Origin: Ovis canadensis | Taxonomy: Eukaryota; Chordata; Mammalia; Artiodactyla; Bovidae | Reading direction: 5' to 3' | Length of the DNA: 64,000 nt | NCBI RefSeq assembly: GCF_042477335.2 | Contig: NC_091260.1 | Span: forward strand, 56,817,501-56,881,500 | Shown: in pieces, positions 1-10,990 of the stretch | Layout of the letters: each line of letters opens with the position of its first letter | How positions within the stretch are numbered: the stretch's first letter is position 1 | Made by a program: the position numbers and the translations under genes | The notes under the pieces: model-generated | Database searches by the model: none | Seen by the model: only the letters and a program-made list of their open reading frames with translations | Told to the model about the DNA's origin: nothing

Positions 1-119
1 AAGGATTGAAAAATAATGGTGTTTTAATTAAGTGGCTCTTATACAAATATTAGTATTACTAATATCAGTATGTCTTCTTTTTTAAGTTTTTCGTTTTTAG
101 AAAATGGGTAATTTTATTT

Positions 120-350
120 TGGTTGTGTTGGGTCTTCATTGCTGTGCACGGGCTTTCTCTTGTGGTATATAGGCTTCTAAGCAGTGACTTCTCTTGTTGC
201 AGTAGTTGTTACGGCTCATGGGCTCAATAGTGGCAGCTCATGGGCTTAGTTGTCCCGGGGTATATCCAGTCTTTTCAAACTAGGGATACAACCCGTGTCT
301 CCTGCATTGGCAGGCAGATTCTTAACCAATGGACCACCAGGGAAGTTCCA
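120..350 (-). mobile_element. CHR-type (tRNA-derived) cetartiodactyl SINE
   Basis: Read on the minus strand, the element begins with the typical SINE head (cttccctggtggtcca, near 350), then 'attggttaagaatctgcctgcc' context and a CpG-decayed body rich in 'gggctt/ggcttc' repeats ending near 120. This layout is that of old CHR-1/CHR-2 SINEs of whales, hippos and ruminants. It is strongly diverged, with most expected CpGs changed to TG/CA. I see no clean TSD. The exact subfamily is uncertain. Confidence 0.75.
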
Positions 351-847
351 ATATGTCTTTCTTTTGCTAAGCATTGTAGATTTAACTAGAATAGTTACCA
401 AATGCATTGTTCACTATTCTTATTGCCATTAGTGAAACATATAGTATATCTGTACCTTGGCTTCTCTACCCTTGTAAATACCTTAATTATCTGAATATTT
501 TTTACTTCTCATCAGTATCTATACTACATACTGTATATACATTGTTAGCATTATCATATTCTCTATGTAGCTAAAGAGGAATACCATAGTTGGAAGTATA
601 TATTTTTAGTTAAGCTTTTCTGTTTTCTAGAAATAGTTCATTTAATAAATGTTACTGCATATTTATTATTTTTAAAATTGTTTCATGTGCTTTTCCTCTG
701 AATTTGTGTTTTTCTAGCTGGAGTAAATTTCCGTAAGAATTCTTTCAGTGAGAGATCAGCTATTCTAAGGTTTCATTTTATAATTTTCATATCATTTTAC
801 CTCTGGTTGTGAAAGGTCGATATCTAGGTACAAAATGCTGGACTAAC
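351..847. other. AT-rich stretch, nothing recognised
   Basis: About 500 bases of AT-rich DNA between the CHR SINE and the first BovB. I see no open frame of note, no splice-flanked segment and no repeat family I can name. Confidence 0.5.
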
Positions 848-1860
848 AAGACCTTCCAGAACTACCACCAATACATATATATATCCTTTTCATTATAGGG
901 GACTAGAATGCAACAGTAGGAAGTCAAGAAATACTTGGAGTAACAGGCAAATTTAGCCTTGGAGTACAGAATGAAGCAGGACAAAGACTAATAGAGTTTT
1001 GCTAAGAGAACACACTGGTCATAGCAAGTGTGTTTAACACCCTCTTCCAACAAAACAACAGAAGACTCTACAAACAGATATCACCAGATGGTCAGCACCA
1101 AAATCAGATTGATTATATTCTTTGCAGCCAAAGATGGAGAAGCTCTGTATAGTCAGCAAAAAGAAGACCAGAAGCTGACTATGGCTCAGATCATGAATTC
1201 CTTATTGACAAATTCAGACTTAAATTGAAGAAAGTAGGGGAAACCTCTAGACCATTCAGGTATGACCTAAATCAAATCCCTTATGATTATACAGTGGAAG
1301 TGAGAAACAAATTCAAGGGATTAGATCTGACAGACAGAGTGCCTGAAGAACTGTGGATGGAGGTTCATGACATTGTATAGGAGACAGGGATCAAGACTAT
1401 CCCCAAGAAAAAGAAATGCAAAAAGGAAAAATGGTTGTCTGAAGAGGCCTTACAAATAGCTGTGAAAAGAAGAGAAGCTAAAGGGAAAGGAGAAAAGGAA
1501 AGATATACCCATCTTAATGCAGAGTTCCAAAGAATAGGAAGGAGAGATAAGAAACTGTTCCTCAGTGATCAACGTAAAGAAATAGAGGAAAACAATAGAA
1601 TGGGAAAGACTAGAAATCTCTTCAAGAAAATTAGAGATATAAGTTCAGTTCAGTTTATTGTGATTCACACAGTCCAAGGGAACATTTAATGCAAAGATGG
1701 GCACAGTAAAGGACAGAAATGGTATGGACCTAACAGAGCAGAAGATATTAAGAAGAGGTGGCAAGACTACCCAGAAGAACTGTACATACAAGATCTTCAT
1801 GACCCAGATAATCACATGGTGTGATCACTCACCTAGGTCTGGAATGCGAAGTTAAGTGGT

Positions 1861-1864
<4 letters not shown>

Positions 1865-1891
<27 letters not shown>

Positions 1892-2146
1892 AAGTTGCTT
1901 CAGTCGTGTCCAACTCTGTGTGACCCCACAGAGAGCAGCCCACCAGGCTCCCCCATCCCTGGAATTCTCCAGGCAAGAACACTGGAGTGGGTTGCCATTA
2001 CCTTTTCCAATGCATGAAAGTGAAAGTAAAGTCTCTCAGTCATGTCCGACTCTTGGTGACCTCATGGACTGCAGCCCACCAGGCTCCTCCATCCATGGGA
2101 TTTTCCAGGCAAGAGTACTGGAGTGGGGTGCCATTGCCTTCTCCAT
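1865..2146 (-). mobile_element. BOV-A2 SINE with perfect 11-bp TSD
   Basis: Two-unit BOV-A2 in reverse orientation: it opens with a (GCT)n run (the CAG-rich SINE end), has two related units joined at 'gcatgaaagtgaaagtaaag' (about 2010-2030), and closes with the reverse of the GGAGAAGG head. The flanking direct repeat aagtggtcctt occurs at 1854-1864 and 2147-2157, inside the host BovB. Confidence 0.95.
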
Positions 2147-2767
2147 AAGTGGTCCTTAGGAAGCTCAAAATTCTCCAAGCCAGTCTTCAGCAATACATGA
2201 ACTGTGAACTCCCAGATGTACAAGCTGGATTTAGAAAAGGCAGACGAACCAGAAATCAAATTGCCAATATCTGCTGGATCATTGAAACAGCAAGAGAGTT
2301 CCAGAGAAACATCTTTCTCTGCTTTATTGGCTATGTCAAAGCCTTTGACAGTGTGGGTCACAATAAACTGTGGAAAATTCTGAAAGAGATGGTAATACCA
2401 GTCCACCTGACATGCCTCTTGAGAAATCTGTATGCAGGTCAAGAAGCAACAGTTAGAACCGGACATGGAATGGCAGACTCGTTCCAAATAGGAATAGGAG
2501 TATGTCAAGGCTGTATATTGTCACACTGCTTTTTTAACTTTTATGCAGAGTACCTCATGAGAAATGCTGGACTGGATGAAGTATAAGCTGGAATCAAGAT
2601 TGCTGGGAGAAATATCAACAACCTCAGATATGCAGATGATACCACCCATATGGCAGAAAGTGAAGAAAACCTAAAGAGCCTATTGATGAAAGTGAAAGAG
2701 GAAAGTGAAAAAGTTAGCTTAAAAATCAACATTAAGAAAACCAAGATCATGGCATCAGGTTCCATCA

Positions 2768-3721
2768 GTTCAGTTCTGTTCAGTTCAGTCATTCAGTCAT
2801 GTCTGACTCTTGGCAACCCCATGGACTACAGCACGCCAGGCCTCCCCTTCCATCAACAACTCCTGGAGATTACTCAGACTCATGTCCATTGAGTTGGTGA
2901 TGCCATCCAACCATCTCATCCTCTGTTGTTGCCTTCTCTTCTCACCTTCAATCTTCCCAGTATCAGGGTCTTTTCAAATGAATCAGCTCTTCTCATCAGG
3001 TGGCCAAAGTATTGGAATTTCAGCTTCAACATCTGTCCTTCCAGTGAACATTCAGGACTGATTTGCTTACGATGAACTGGTTGGATCTCCTTGCAGTCCA
3101 AGGGACTCTCAAGAGTCTTCTCCAACACCACAGTTCAAAAGCAGCAATTCTTCAGTGCTCAGCTTTCTTTATAGTTCAAATCATGCATCCATACATGGCT
3201 ACTAGAAAAACCATAGCCTTGACTAGATGGACCTTTTTGGCAAAGTGATGTCTCTGCTTTTTAACATGCTGTCTATGTTGGTCATAAGTTTTCTTCCAAG
3301 GAGTAAGCATCTTTTAATTTCATGGCTGCAGTAACCATCTGCAGTTATTTTGAAGCCCCCCAAAATAAAGTCAGCCACTGTTTCCACTGTTTCCCCATCT
3401 GTTTGCCATGAATTGATGGGACCGGATACCATGATCTTAGTTTTCTGAATGTTGAGCTTTAAGCCTACTTTTTCACTCTCGTCTTTCACTTTCATCAAGA
3501 GGCTCTTTAGGTCTTCTTCACTTTCTGCCATAAGGGTGGTGTCATCTTCATATCTGAGGTTACTGATATTTCTCCGGGCAATCTGGTTTCCAGCTTGTGC
3601 TTCATTCACCCCAATGTTTCTCATGATGTACTCTGCATAGAAGTTAAATAAGTAGGGTGACAATATACAGCCTTGGTTACTCATTTTCCTATTTGGAACT
3701 AGTCTGTTGTTCATGTCCAGT
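2768..3721 (-). mobile_element. BovB LINE 3' fragment nested in an opposite-strand BovB
   Basis: Minus-strand BovB running from the (TTCAG)n tail at 2768 back into RT near 3721. The direct repeat tcaggttccatca (2755-2767 and 3722-3734) marks a true insertion into the plus-strand BovB at 848-4380. RT motif C reads YEDD rather than YADD (near 3553-3564 on the minus strand). The 193-codon frame at 3223-3804 minus is chimeric: its first roughly 27 codons are antisense of the host element and the rest is RT of this one, so it is not a native protein. Confidence 0.94.
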
Positions 3722-4380
3722 TCAGGTTCCATCACTTCATGGCATGTAGATGGGGAAAGAATGAAAACAGTGACAGACTTCATATTTTGGGGCTCCAAAA
3801 TCATTGACTGCAGATGGTGACTGCAGCCATGAAATTAAGACACTTGCTCCTTTTAAGAAAAGTTATGACAAACCTATTCAGCATATTAAAAAGCAAAGAC
3901 ATTACTTTGCCAACAAAGGTCTGCCTAGTCAAAGGTATGGTTTTGTCAGTAGTCATGTATGGATGTGAGAATTTGACTATAAAGAAACTTGGCACTGAAG
4001 AATTGATGCTTTTGAACTGTGGTGTTGAGAATACTCTTGAGAATGCCTTGGACTGCAAGGAGATCCCACCAATCCATCCTAAAGGATATCAGTCCTGAAT
4101 ATTTATTGGAAGGACTGATGCTGAAGCTGAAACTCCAATACAGTGGCCACCTGATGTGAAGAACTGACTCATTGGAAAAGACCCTGATGCTGGGAAAGAT
4201 TGAAGGCAGGAGGAGGCGGGGACGACAGAGGATGAAATGATTCTGATGGCATCACTGACTCAATGGACATTAGTCTGAGTAACTCTGGGAGTTGCTGATG
4301 GACGGGAAGGCCTGACGTACTGCAGTTCTTGGGGTCGCAAAGAGTTGGACATGACTGAGTGACTGAACTAAACTGAACTA

Positions 4381-5232
4381 TCATTTTGTTTTTATAGTTT
4401 ATGTTTTGCTATTTTTGTTTTTCTGCCATTGTGTGACTATATGCTTTTCAATTATCTCTTAATGATGCTCTGTTTATTTAAAAAAAAAAAAGCTATACAT
4501 TGGTAAGAATTATGTTCTTTATTCTTTGTTTTATCAAGTTTCATTAGGATTTCTGTAGGCAAAATTGCTTTTTATTTTTTCTGCTCACAGTAGAGCTTGT
4601 TTCAAATATGAAAACTGGTGCTTTTCTATAATTCTGGAAATTTCTAAGCAATGTCCTTTTCAAATATTGCCACTATATTTTTTCATTTCCTTGTTTCTGG
4701 AAGTCCTGTTAGATGACTACTAAATCCTAAGATTTGTGCTCCTAATTTCTTGCTATTCTTTCAATCACATACATGGGTATACAAATACATTTGTATGTTG
4801 TGTAGAGCCCATTTGGTGTTACTCAATATCATTTATTAATTCATGTATCCTCCTACTGACAGTATGTAATAGATCACTTATCCCATTTCTTAATTTTAAA
4901 ATTATATGCAATTTTAAATTCAGGAAGTTGTATTACACTCTTTTTCAGAAGCCTAAGGATATTTCTCTGATTGAACAGAACTAATTTTGCTTTGGTTCTA
5001 AAACTAATTTTATCCTAAATGGTGACTACTTAAAATATCTGGACAATTTTCTAAGTAAAAAGTCTAATAAGCAATAAAGAGGATTTACAATTGTGCTGGT
5101 TAATGCAGTTTTAAAGTGTAAAGAGAAACCAGATTCTGAGTGTTTTAAAGGAGTTCTGATGATATTAACTCCATCTATTGTCTCATGTTTTGTTTGTTTA
5201 TTTGCTAGATTTCTAAATATTATTTTTGTCAT
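4381..5232. other. AT-rich stretch with a short poly(A) run
   Basis: No gene or named repeat recognised. There is an A-run near 4479-4490, and runs of T elsewhere. It may contain very old LINE sequence that I cannot place. Confidence 0.45.
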
Positions 5233-5321
5233 TATTGAGGCATAGGTGAGGTAGTATAATTGAAGGCTTTTAAAGTATATATGATGATGGTTTGGTATAT
5301 ATATGCATATGAAAAGACACC

Positions 5322-6840
5322 TCAGTTCAGTTCAGTTCAGTTCAGTCGCTCAGTCAAGTCCAACTCTTTGCGAACCCGTGAATCACAGCACACCAGGCCT
5401 CCCTTTCCATCACCATCTCCCAGAGTTCACTCAGACTCACGTCCATCGAGTCCGTGATGCCATCCAGCCATCTCATCCTCTGTTGTCCCCTTCTCCTCCT
5501 GCCCCCAATCCCCCCCAGCATCAGTCTTTTCCAATGAGTCAAATCTTCGCATGAGGTGGCCAAAGTACTGGAGCTTCAGCTTTAGCATCATTCCTTCCAA
5601 AGAAATCCCAGGGTTGATCTCCTTCAGAATGGACTTGTTGGATCTCCTTGCAGTCCAAGGGACTCTCAAGAGTATTCTCCAACACCTCAGTTCAAAAGCA
5701 TCAATTCTTCGCTGCTTAGCCTTCTTCACAGTCCAACTCTCACATCCATACATGACCACAGGAAAAGCCATAGCCTTACGGACCTTAGTCGGCAAAGTAA
5801 TGTCTCTGCTTTTGAATATACCATCTAAGTTGGTAATAACTTTTCTTCCAAGGAGTAAGCGTCTTTTTTTTTTATTTTTTTTTATTTTTTTTTAATTTTT
5901 AGTTTTTTATTTTTTAAATTTTAAAATCTTTAATTCTTACATGCATTCCCAAACATGAACCCCCCTCCCACCTCCCTCCCCATAACATCTTTCTGGGTCA
6001 TCCCCATGCACCAGCCCCAAGCATGCTGCATCCTGCGTCAGACATAGACTGGCGATTCAATTCACATGATAGTATACATGTTAGAATGTCATTCTCCCAA
6101 ATCATCCCACCCTCTCCCTCTCCCTCTGAGTCCAAAAGTCCGTTATACACATCTGTGTCTCTTTCCCTGTCTTGCATACAGGGTCGTCATTGCCATCTTC
6201 CTAAATTCCATATATATGTGTTAGTATACTGTATTGGTGTTTTTCTTTCTGGCTTACTTCACTCTGTATAATCGGCTCCAGTTTCATCCATCTCATCAGA
6301 ACTGATTCAAATGAATTCTTTTTAACGGCTGAGTAATACTCCATTGTGTATATGTACCACAGCTTTCTTACCCATTCATCTGCTGATGGACATCTAGGTT
6401 GTTTCCATGTCCTGGCTATTATAAACAGTGCTGCGATGAACATTGGGGTACATGTGTCTCTTTCAATTCTGGTTTCCTCGGTGTGTATGCCCAGAAGTGG
6501 GATTGCTGCAGTCACCATCTGCAGTGATTGTGGAGCCCTCAAAAATAAAGTCTGACACTAGTTCTGTTTCACCATCTATTTCCCATGAAGTGATGGGACC
6601 GGATGCCATGATCTTCGTTTTCTGAATGTTGAGCTTTAAGCCAACTTTTTCACTCTCCTCTTTCACTTTCATCAGGAGGCTTTTTAGCTTCTCTTCACTT
6701 TCTGCCATAAGGGTGGTGTCATCTGCATATCTGAGGTTATTGATATTTCTCCCAGCAATCTTGATTCCAGCTTGTGCTTCTTCCAGCCCAGCGTTTCTCA
6801 TGATGTACTCTGCATAGAAGTTAAATAAGCAGGGTGACAA
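5322..6840 (-). mobile_element. BovB LINE 3' portion, split by a young L1
   Basis: It opens with four to five TTCAG tail units, continues through the 3' UTR and 3' coding part (5322-5863), is interrupted by L1 sequence, and resumes at about 6509 with 'cagtcaccatctgcagtgat' up to 'gcagggtgacaa' at 6840, inside RT. The resumed part keeps the YADD codons (6715-6726 region, minus strand). It sits inside the older L1. Confidence 0.93.
5864..6508 (-). mobile_element. Young artiodactyl L1, 5'-truncated 3' end
   Basis: It has a T-rich tail (reverse of poly(A), 5864-5930), a 3' UTR with the 'acatgaacccccctcccacc' block, then the last codons of ORF2 (frame ending near 6201, ...HIYGI stop). It is nearly identical to the copy at 16336-18790: I count about five substitutions over some 600 bases, for example at the codons reading V versus I near 6375. 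At the 5' junction (6505-6508, gctg) L1 and BovB share a few bases, and I find no target duplication; about ten bases of host BovB seem to be lost. Confidence 0.92.
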
Positions 6841-6878
6841 CTTAGTTAATTAACACATCCATTACCTTACACATGGGC

Positions 6879-6910
6879 ACGTGTGTGTGTGTGTGTGTGT
6901 GTATACACAC
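6879..6910. repeat. (GT)n microsatellite
   Basis: Eleven or so uninterrupted GT units followed by TATACACACA, within the old L1 3' UTR, which often carries a GT run at this point. Confidence 0.9.
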
Positions 6911-7254
6911 ATTCAGTGAGAACATTTAAGTTTTTCTTTCCGCAAATTTCAATTACACAATACAGTGTTAAGAACTATAGCCATTTAATGCATGTGATAT
7001 ATTAGATCTTCAGAAATTATTAATCTTTCAGGTAATAATTTGTATCATTTTAAACAACATCTCCCTATTCCCTCTACCTATTAGTCCCTGACAACCACTT
7101 TTCTAATCCACTTTTTCTGTGAGTTTGGTTATTTTTTAAGTTTCCATGTGTAAGACATACCTCTCAGTATTTATCTTTCTCTCTTTGGCTTATTCTTTTA
7201 GCATAGTGCCTATAAGATACACCCATGTTGTCCCAAATAGTAGTATTTCCTTTC

Positions 7255-7378
7255 TTCTCGTGGCTCAGTAATATTCTGATGTACCTATAACGTCCATCTT
7301 TTTTACACGTTCACCCTTCTCGTGGCTCAGTAACATTCAGATACACATATAAAGTCCATTTTTCTTACACATTCACCC
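7255..7378. repeat. 62-bp tandem duplication inside old L1
   Basis: Two adjacent 62-base units (7255-7316 and 7317-7378), both starting ttctcgtggctcagtaa and ending ttcaccc. They differ at a modest number of positions, so the duplication is old but younger than the L1. Confidence 0.88.
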
Positions 7379-7540
7379 ATTGATGGACATTTGGATTGTT
7401 TCCATATCTTGGTTGTTGAGAATAATGCTGTAGTAAAAATGCGAGTACATGTATTTCTTCAATATCATATTTTCATTTCTTTGGAGGATCTACTTAAAGT
7501 GGGGTTTGGGTCATATTGTAGTTGCTTTTTAAATTTTTTG

Positions 7541-8441
7541 TTGTTGTTCAGTTGCACAGTCATTTCCAACTCTTTGCGACCCCATGGACTGCAGTACAAC
7601 AGGCTTCACTGTCCTTCACTAACTCCCAGAAATTTCTCAAACTCATGTTCATTGAGTCAGTGATGCCATCCAACCATGCCGTTCTCTGTCATCCCTTTCT
7701 CCTCCCACCTTAAATCTTTCCCAATGTCAGGGTCTTTTCTAATGAGTTGGCTCTTTGCATCAGGTGGCCAAAGTATTGTACCTTCAGCATCAGTCCTTCC
7801 AATGAACACCCAGGACTGATCTCCTTTAGGATGGACAGGTTGGATCTCCTTGCAGTATAAGGAACTCTCAAAAGTCTTTTTCAGCACCACAGTTCAAAAG
7901 CATCAGTTCTTCAGTGCTCAGTTTTCCTTATGGTCCAACTCTCACATCTGTACATGACTATTGGAAAAACCATAGATTTGACTAAACAGACCTTGTTGGC
8001 AAAGTGATGTCTCTGCTTTTTAATATGCTATCTAGGTTGGTCATAGCTTTTCTTCCAAAGAGCAAGTTTTTTTTTTTTAAATTATTTCATGGCTTCAGTC
8101 ACCATCTGCAGTGATTTTGGAGGCCAAGAAAATAAAATCTCAGTGTTTCCATTATTTTCCCATCTATTTGACATGAAGTATTGGGACCAGATGGCTTCGT
8201 TTTTTAAATGTTGAGTTTTAAGCCAGCTTTTTCACTCTCTTCTTTCACTTTCATGAAGAGGCTCTTTAGTTCCTCTTCACTTTCTCCCATAAGGATGGTG
8301 TCACCTGTATATCTGAGGTTATTGATATTTCTCTCTGCAATCTTGATTCCGGCTTGTACATCATCCAGCCCAAAATTTCTCATGATGTACTATTCATATA
8401 AGTTAAATAAGAAGCATGACAATATACAGTCTGGACATACT
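7541..8441 (-). mobile_element. BovB LINE 3' portion inserted in old L1
   Basis: It begins 'ttgttgttcagttgcacagtc' instead of the usual TTCAG array, then follows the BovB 3' UTR and 3' coding region through the segment for YADD (here altered, YTGD-like, near 8300) to 'cagtctggacatactc' at 8441. Old L1 sequence on both sides joins perfectly when it is removed. It is diverged and has many stops in frame. Confidence 0.92.
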
Positions 8442-9041
8442 CAGAAACTTCCATATTTTTTTTTTCTTCCATAGTGGCTGCACCAATTTACATTCTCACC
8501 AACAGTGTGTGAGAGTTCCTTTAACTTCCTTGTCAGCATTTGCTCTCTGTTGTCTTCTTCATGAAAGCCATTCTGACAGATGTGAGATGATAACTCATTG
8601 TGGTTTTGATTTGCTTTGCCTTTATGATTAGTGATGTTGGGTATCTTTTCATGTACCTTTTGGCCATTTGGATGTATTCTTGGAAGAAAAAATATCTATC
8701 AGTTCCTCAGCTCATTTTTGAAATTTATTTATTTTTTCTTGTTACAGAGCTGTATGAGTTCTTTATATATTTTGATTAACCCTTTATCCAGTATGTGGTT
8801 TGCAAATATTTTCTACTATACTGTAGTTCATATCCAGACATTCTGGGTCTAAAATTTGTGATGTGAACCATTATGTTATCCTGTGTCAAAGGCTGGCTAT
8901 TTGTTCTAGTTGGGCTGATTTTATATTCAGGGGTTGTTTATTAAAGCCATTGTGGGAGACTAGAAAGGAAAGTAAATTTAGAGTCAGAATACTTGATATA
9001 AAGCTGTGGTCTTAACCATGTTATTAAGAATCACCTCTATA

Positions 9042-9257
9042 GTGCAGTGAAGTGAAGTTGCTCAGTCGTATCTGCCTTTTTGCGACCCCATTGACTGTAC
9101 CCATCACGTTCCTTTGTCCGTGGAATTCTCCAGGCAAGAATATTGGAGTGGGTTGCCATTTCCTTCTCCAGGGGATCTTCCCGACCCAGGGATCAAACCC
9201 AAGTCTCCCTCATTGCAGGCAGACACACTACCATCTGAGCCACCTGTGAAACCCAAA
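9042..9257 (-). mobile_element. Bov-tA SINE with 13-bp TSD
   Basis: Minus-strand Bov-tA: BovB-like tail (gtgaagttgctcagtcg) first, then the body, then the tRNA-like head (gagccacctgtgaaaccc). Direct repeat aatcacctctata at 9029-9041 and 9258-9270. Confidence 0.95.
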
Positions 9258-9270
9258 AATCACCTCTATA

Positions 9271-9582
9271 ACATTAAGTAAATCCTAGTCCCTAGGCCTT
9301 GCCTTCAGAGATCTGATGATGTTTCATACATGCAGAACATTCCAGATGATTTTATGTTGTCATGGGTGGGAGGAGTGGCAGAGGAATTGAGAAAACCACA
9401 GGTCTAAATTCTTGTCTGTACTAATTATATACAGATTTTAGATTTGGGGATTATAATCCTATAATGCATTAGCTTCCTAATCTGTGAAATGGAAATGACC
9501 AAAACCTATTTTATTACCTTGCATGATTTTGGTGATGAATAAATGAAACAATGTATTTGTGACACATTTTATCAATTAGTGA
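9271..9582. other. Unassigned stretch
   Basis: About 310 bases between two Bov-tA copies. I see no gene, no repeat I can name and no notable frame. Confidence 0.5.
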
Positions 9583-9792
9583 AACAGTGTTAGTCACTCA
9601 GTGGTGTCTGACTCTTTTCGACCCCATGGGGTATAGCCCACCAGGTCCCTCTAAGCATGGGATTCACTGGGCAAGAATACTGGAGTGGTTTGCCATTCCC
9701 TTTTCTAGAGGCTCTTCCTAACCCAAGGATTGAACCTGGTTCTCCTTCATTGCAGGCAGATTCTTTACCATCTGAGCCACCAGGGAAGCCCC
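9583..9792 (-). mobile_element. Bov-tA SINE
   Basis: Same orientation as its neighbour 330 bases upstream: 'gttagtcactcagtggtgtc' tail, 'ggcaagaatactggagtgg' core, 'atctgagccaccagggaagcccc' head. Flanks caattagt (left) and caactagt (right) may be a decayed TSD. Confidence 0.93.
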
Positions 9793-10166
9793 AACTAGTA
9801 CGTACATACAGATAAGTTACTGTTCTTAATTTAGTTTCAAATCCTTTTATCACAAAATATCACTGTTGGTCACAATTTTGTAATTCTAAAGCAACAAGAT
9901 GTAATACTCAAAATACAGTCAAAGAAGGCCAATACTATACCAAAGGTGAATTTGAGCTCTGGTAGGCATTCCTCACTTTATCTTCAACATAAATATTGCA
10001 ATAGCCCCTGTTGTGGCTACATTTTTGAAACTTTTCCCTTGTGTGTGTGTATGTGTGTGTTTTACAGTAGGCAAGATTTGTCTTGCAAGTGTGATGCTTC
10101 CCCATATGAACTATATAGTATATGGAAGTAATGGGCAGATATTTGTGTAATAAATGAACTTGGTAG
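9793..10166. other. Unassigned stretch with a short (GT)n run
   Basis: Contains an imperfect GT run at about 10038-10060. Nothing else recognised. Confidence 0.5.
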
Positions 10167-10502
10167 TTCAGTTCAGTTCAGTTCGGTTCAGTCTATCAGT
10201 CGTGTCCGACTCTCTGTGACCCCATGAATCGCAGCATGCCAGGCCTCCCTGAACATCACCAGCTCCCGGAGTTCACTCAAACTCACATCCATCGAGTCGG
10301 TGATGCCATCCAGCCATCTCTTCCTCTGTCGTCCCCTTCTCTTTCTACCCCCAATCCCTCCCAGAATCAGGGTCTTTTGCAATGAGTCAACTCTTTGCAT
10401 GAGGTGGCCAAAGTACTCGAGTTTCAGGTTTAGCATCATTCCTTCCAAAGAACACCCAGGACTGATCTCCTTTAGAATGGACTGGTTGGATCTCCTTGCA
10501 GT
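10167..10502 (-). mobile_element. BovB LINE 3' tail, 5'-truncated
   Basis: It starts with four TTCAG-type units (one is TTCGG), then the 3' end through 'ggttggatctccttgcag' where it stops abruptly. Only the 3' roughly 335 bases are present. Confidence 0.94.
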
Positions 10503-10990
10503 TGTTCTTAAACTTAACTTGCTATGATTATCAGTGCCAGTTCTAAATATGACTCTGAAACTATTGATGTAGTAGCAATTATCACATATTTAAATTTCTT
10601 TTTCTCAATGATTGACAAATAAGGCATATTGGAGGAAACTGCAAAGGAATATTTATCATTTCAATGAACTTTTCAATGGTGTTACTTTTAAAGAGTAGCT
10701 ATATTCTTTTATCATATAACTAATCCATTGTTTTACTATTTGGTGTTTCCATTTTTGTCCACAATTTATCCTTAGGATAACTGGTAAACAATTTTTCAGT
10801 ACAGATAAAATCAAAACTATAATCTTGCTTGTTCCTTGGCTCATTGAGCAAACCGTCATTAACTTTTGACCTAAAATCAAAGAATATCCACTCATAGTGG
10901 ATACAGCTCAAAATTATACCTACATTATTATCTATATATTTAAAATGAAAGATTGTAAATGCTTTCCTATCTCTGTTCAATTAAGAATTT
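10503..10990. other. AT-rich unassigned stretch
   Basis: About 490 bases between two BovB copies. Short open frames exist on the minus strand (up to 86 codons, 10720-10980) but show no family resemblance and no splice context. Confidence 0.5.

Larger units (their letters stand above)
848..4380 (+). mobile_element. BovB (RTE) LINE, degenerate, 5'-truncated, interrupted twice
   Basis: The element starts inside the endonuclease region ('ccttttcattatagggg' at 883-900) and runs to the BovB 3' tail (gactgaactaaactgaacta, ending at 4380). Recognisable parts are the late APE endonuclease (898-1228), the linker (1230-1640) and reverse transcriptase (2158-2767, continuing at 3735). Motif A survives only as FIGYVKAFDSVGH-like residues near 2325-2357, so at least one conserved position is changed (Gly for Asp). 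Several frameshifts and stops break it, and about 240 bases of early RT are missing at the BOV-A2 insertion, so the copy is dead. It hosts a BOV-A2 (1865-2146) and an antisense BovB (2768-3721), and is therefore older than both. A 35-base odd insertion sits at 1639-1674. Confidence 0.93.
5233..8830 (-). mobile_element. Old mammalian L1 3' end (L1MA-like), in three pieces
   Basis: Three blocks align in order to an old L1 3' UTR and end of ORF2 on the minus strand: 5233-5321 (ttattgaggcata...), 6841-7540 (taattaacacatccattacc..., then ccatatcttggttgttgagaataatgctg) and 8443-8830 (ccatagtggctgcaccaattt..., agttctttatatattttg). The gaps are filled by BovB insertions (5322-6840 and 7541-8441), so this L1 is the oldest layer. 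The family is inferred from the typical old-L1 wording; subfamily not assigned. A 62-bp tandem duplication lies at 7255-7378. Confidence 0.82.

Noticed and set aside
5322..5345. Direct TTCAG repeats as a possible CRISPR or satellite array
   Set aside because: They are the short repeated 3' tail of BovB on the minus strand.
9042..9257. tRNA gene signal at SINE heads
   Set aside because: The tRNA-like heads of Bov-tA copies lack an intact cloverleaf; they are SINE parts, not tRNA genes.
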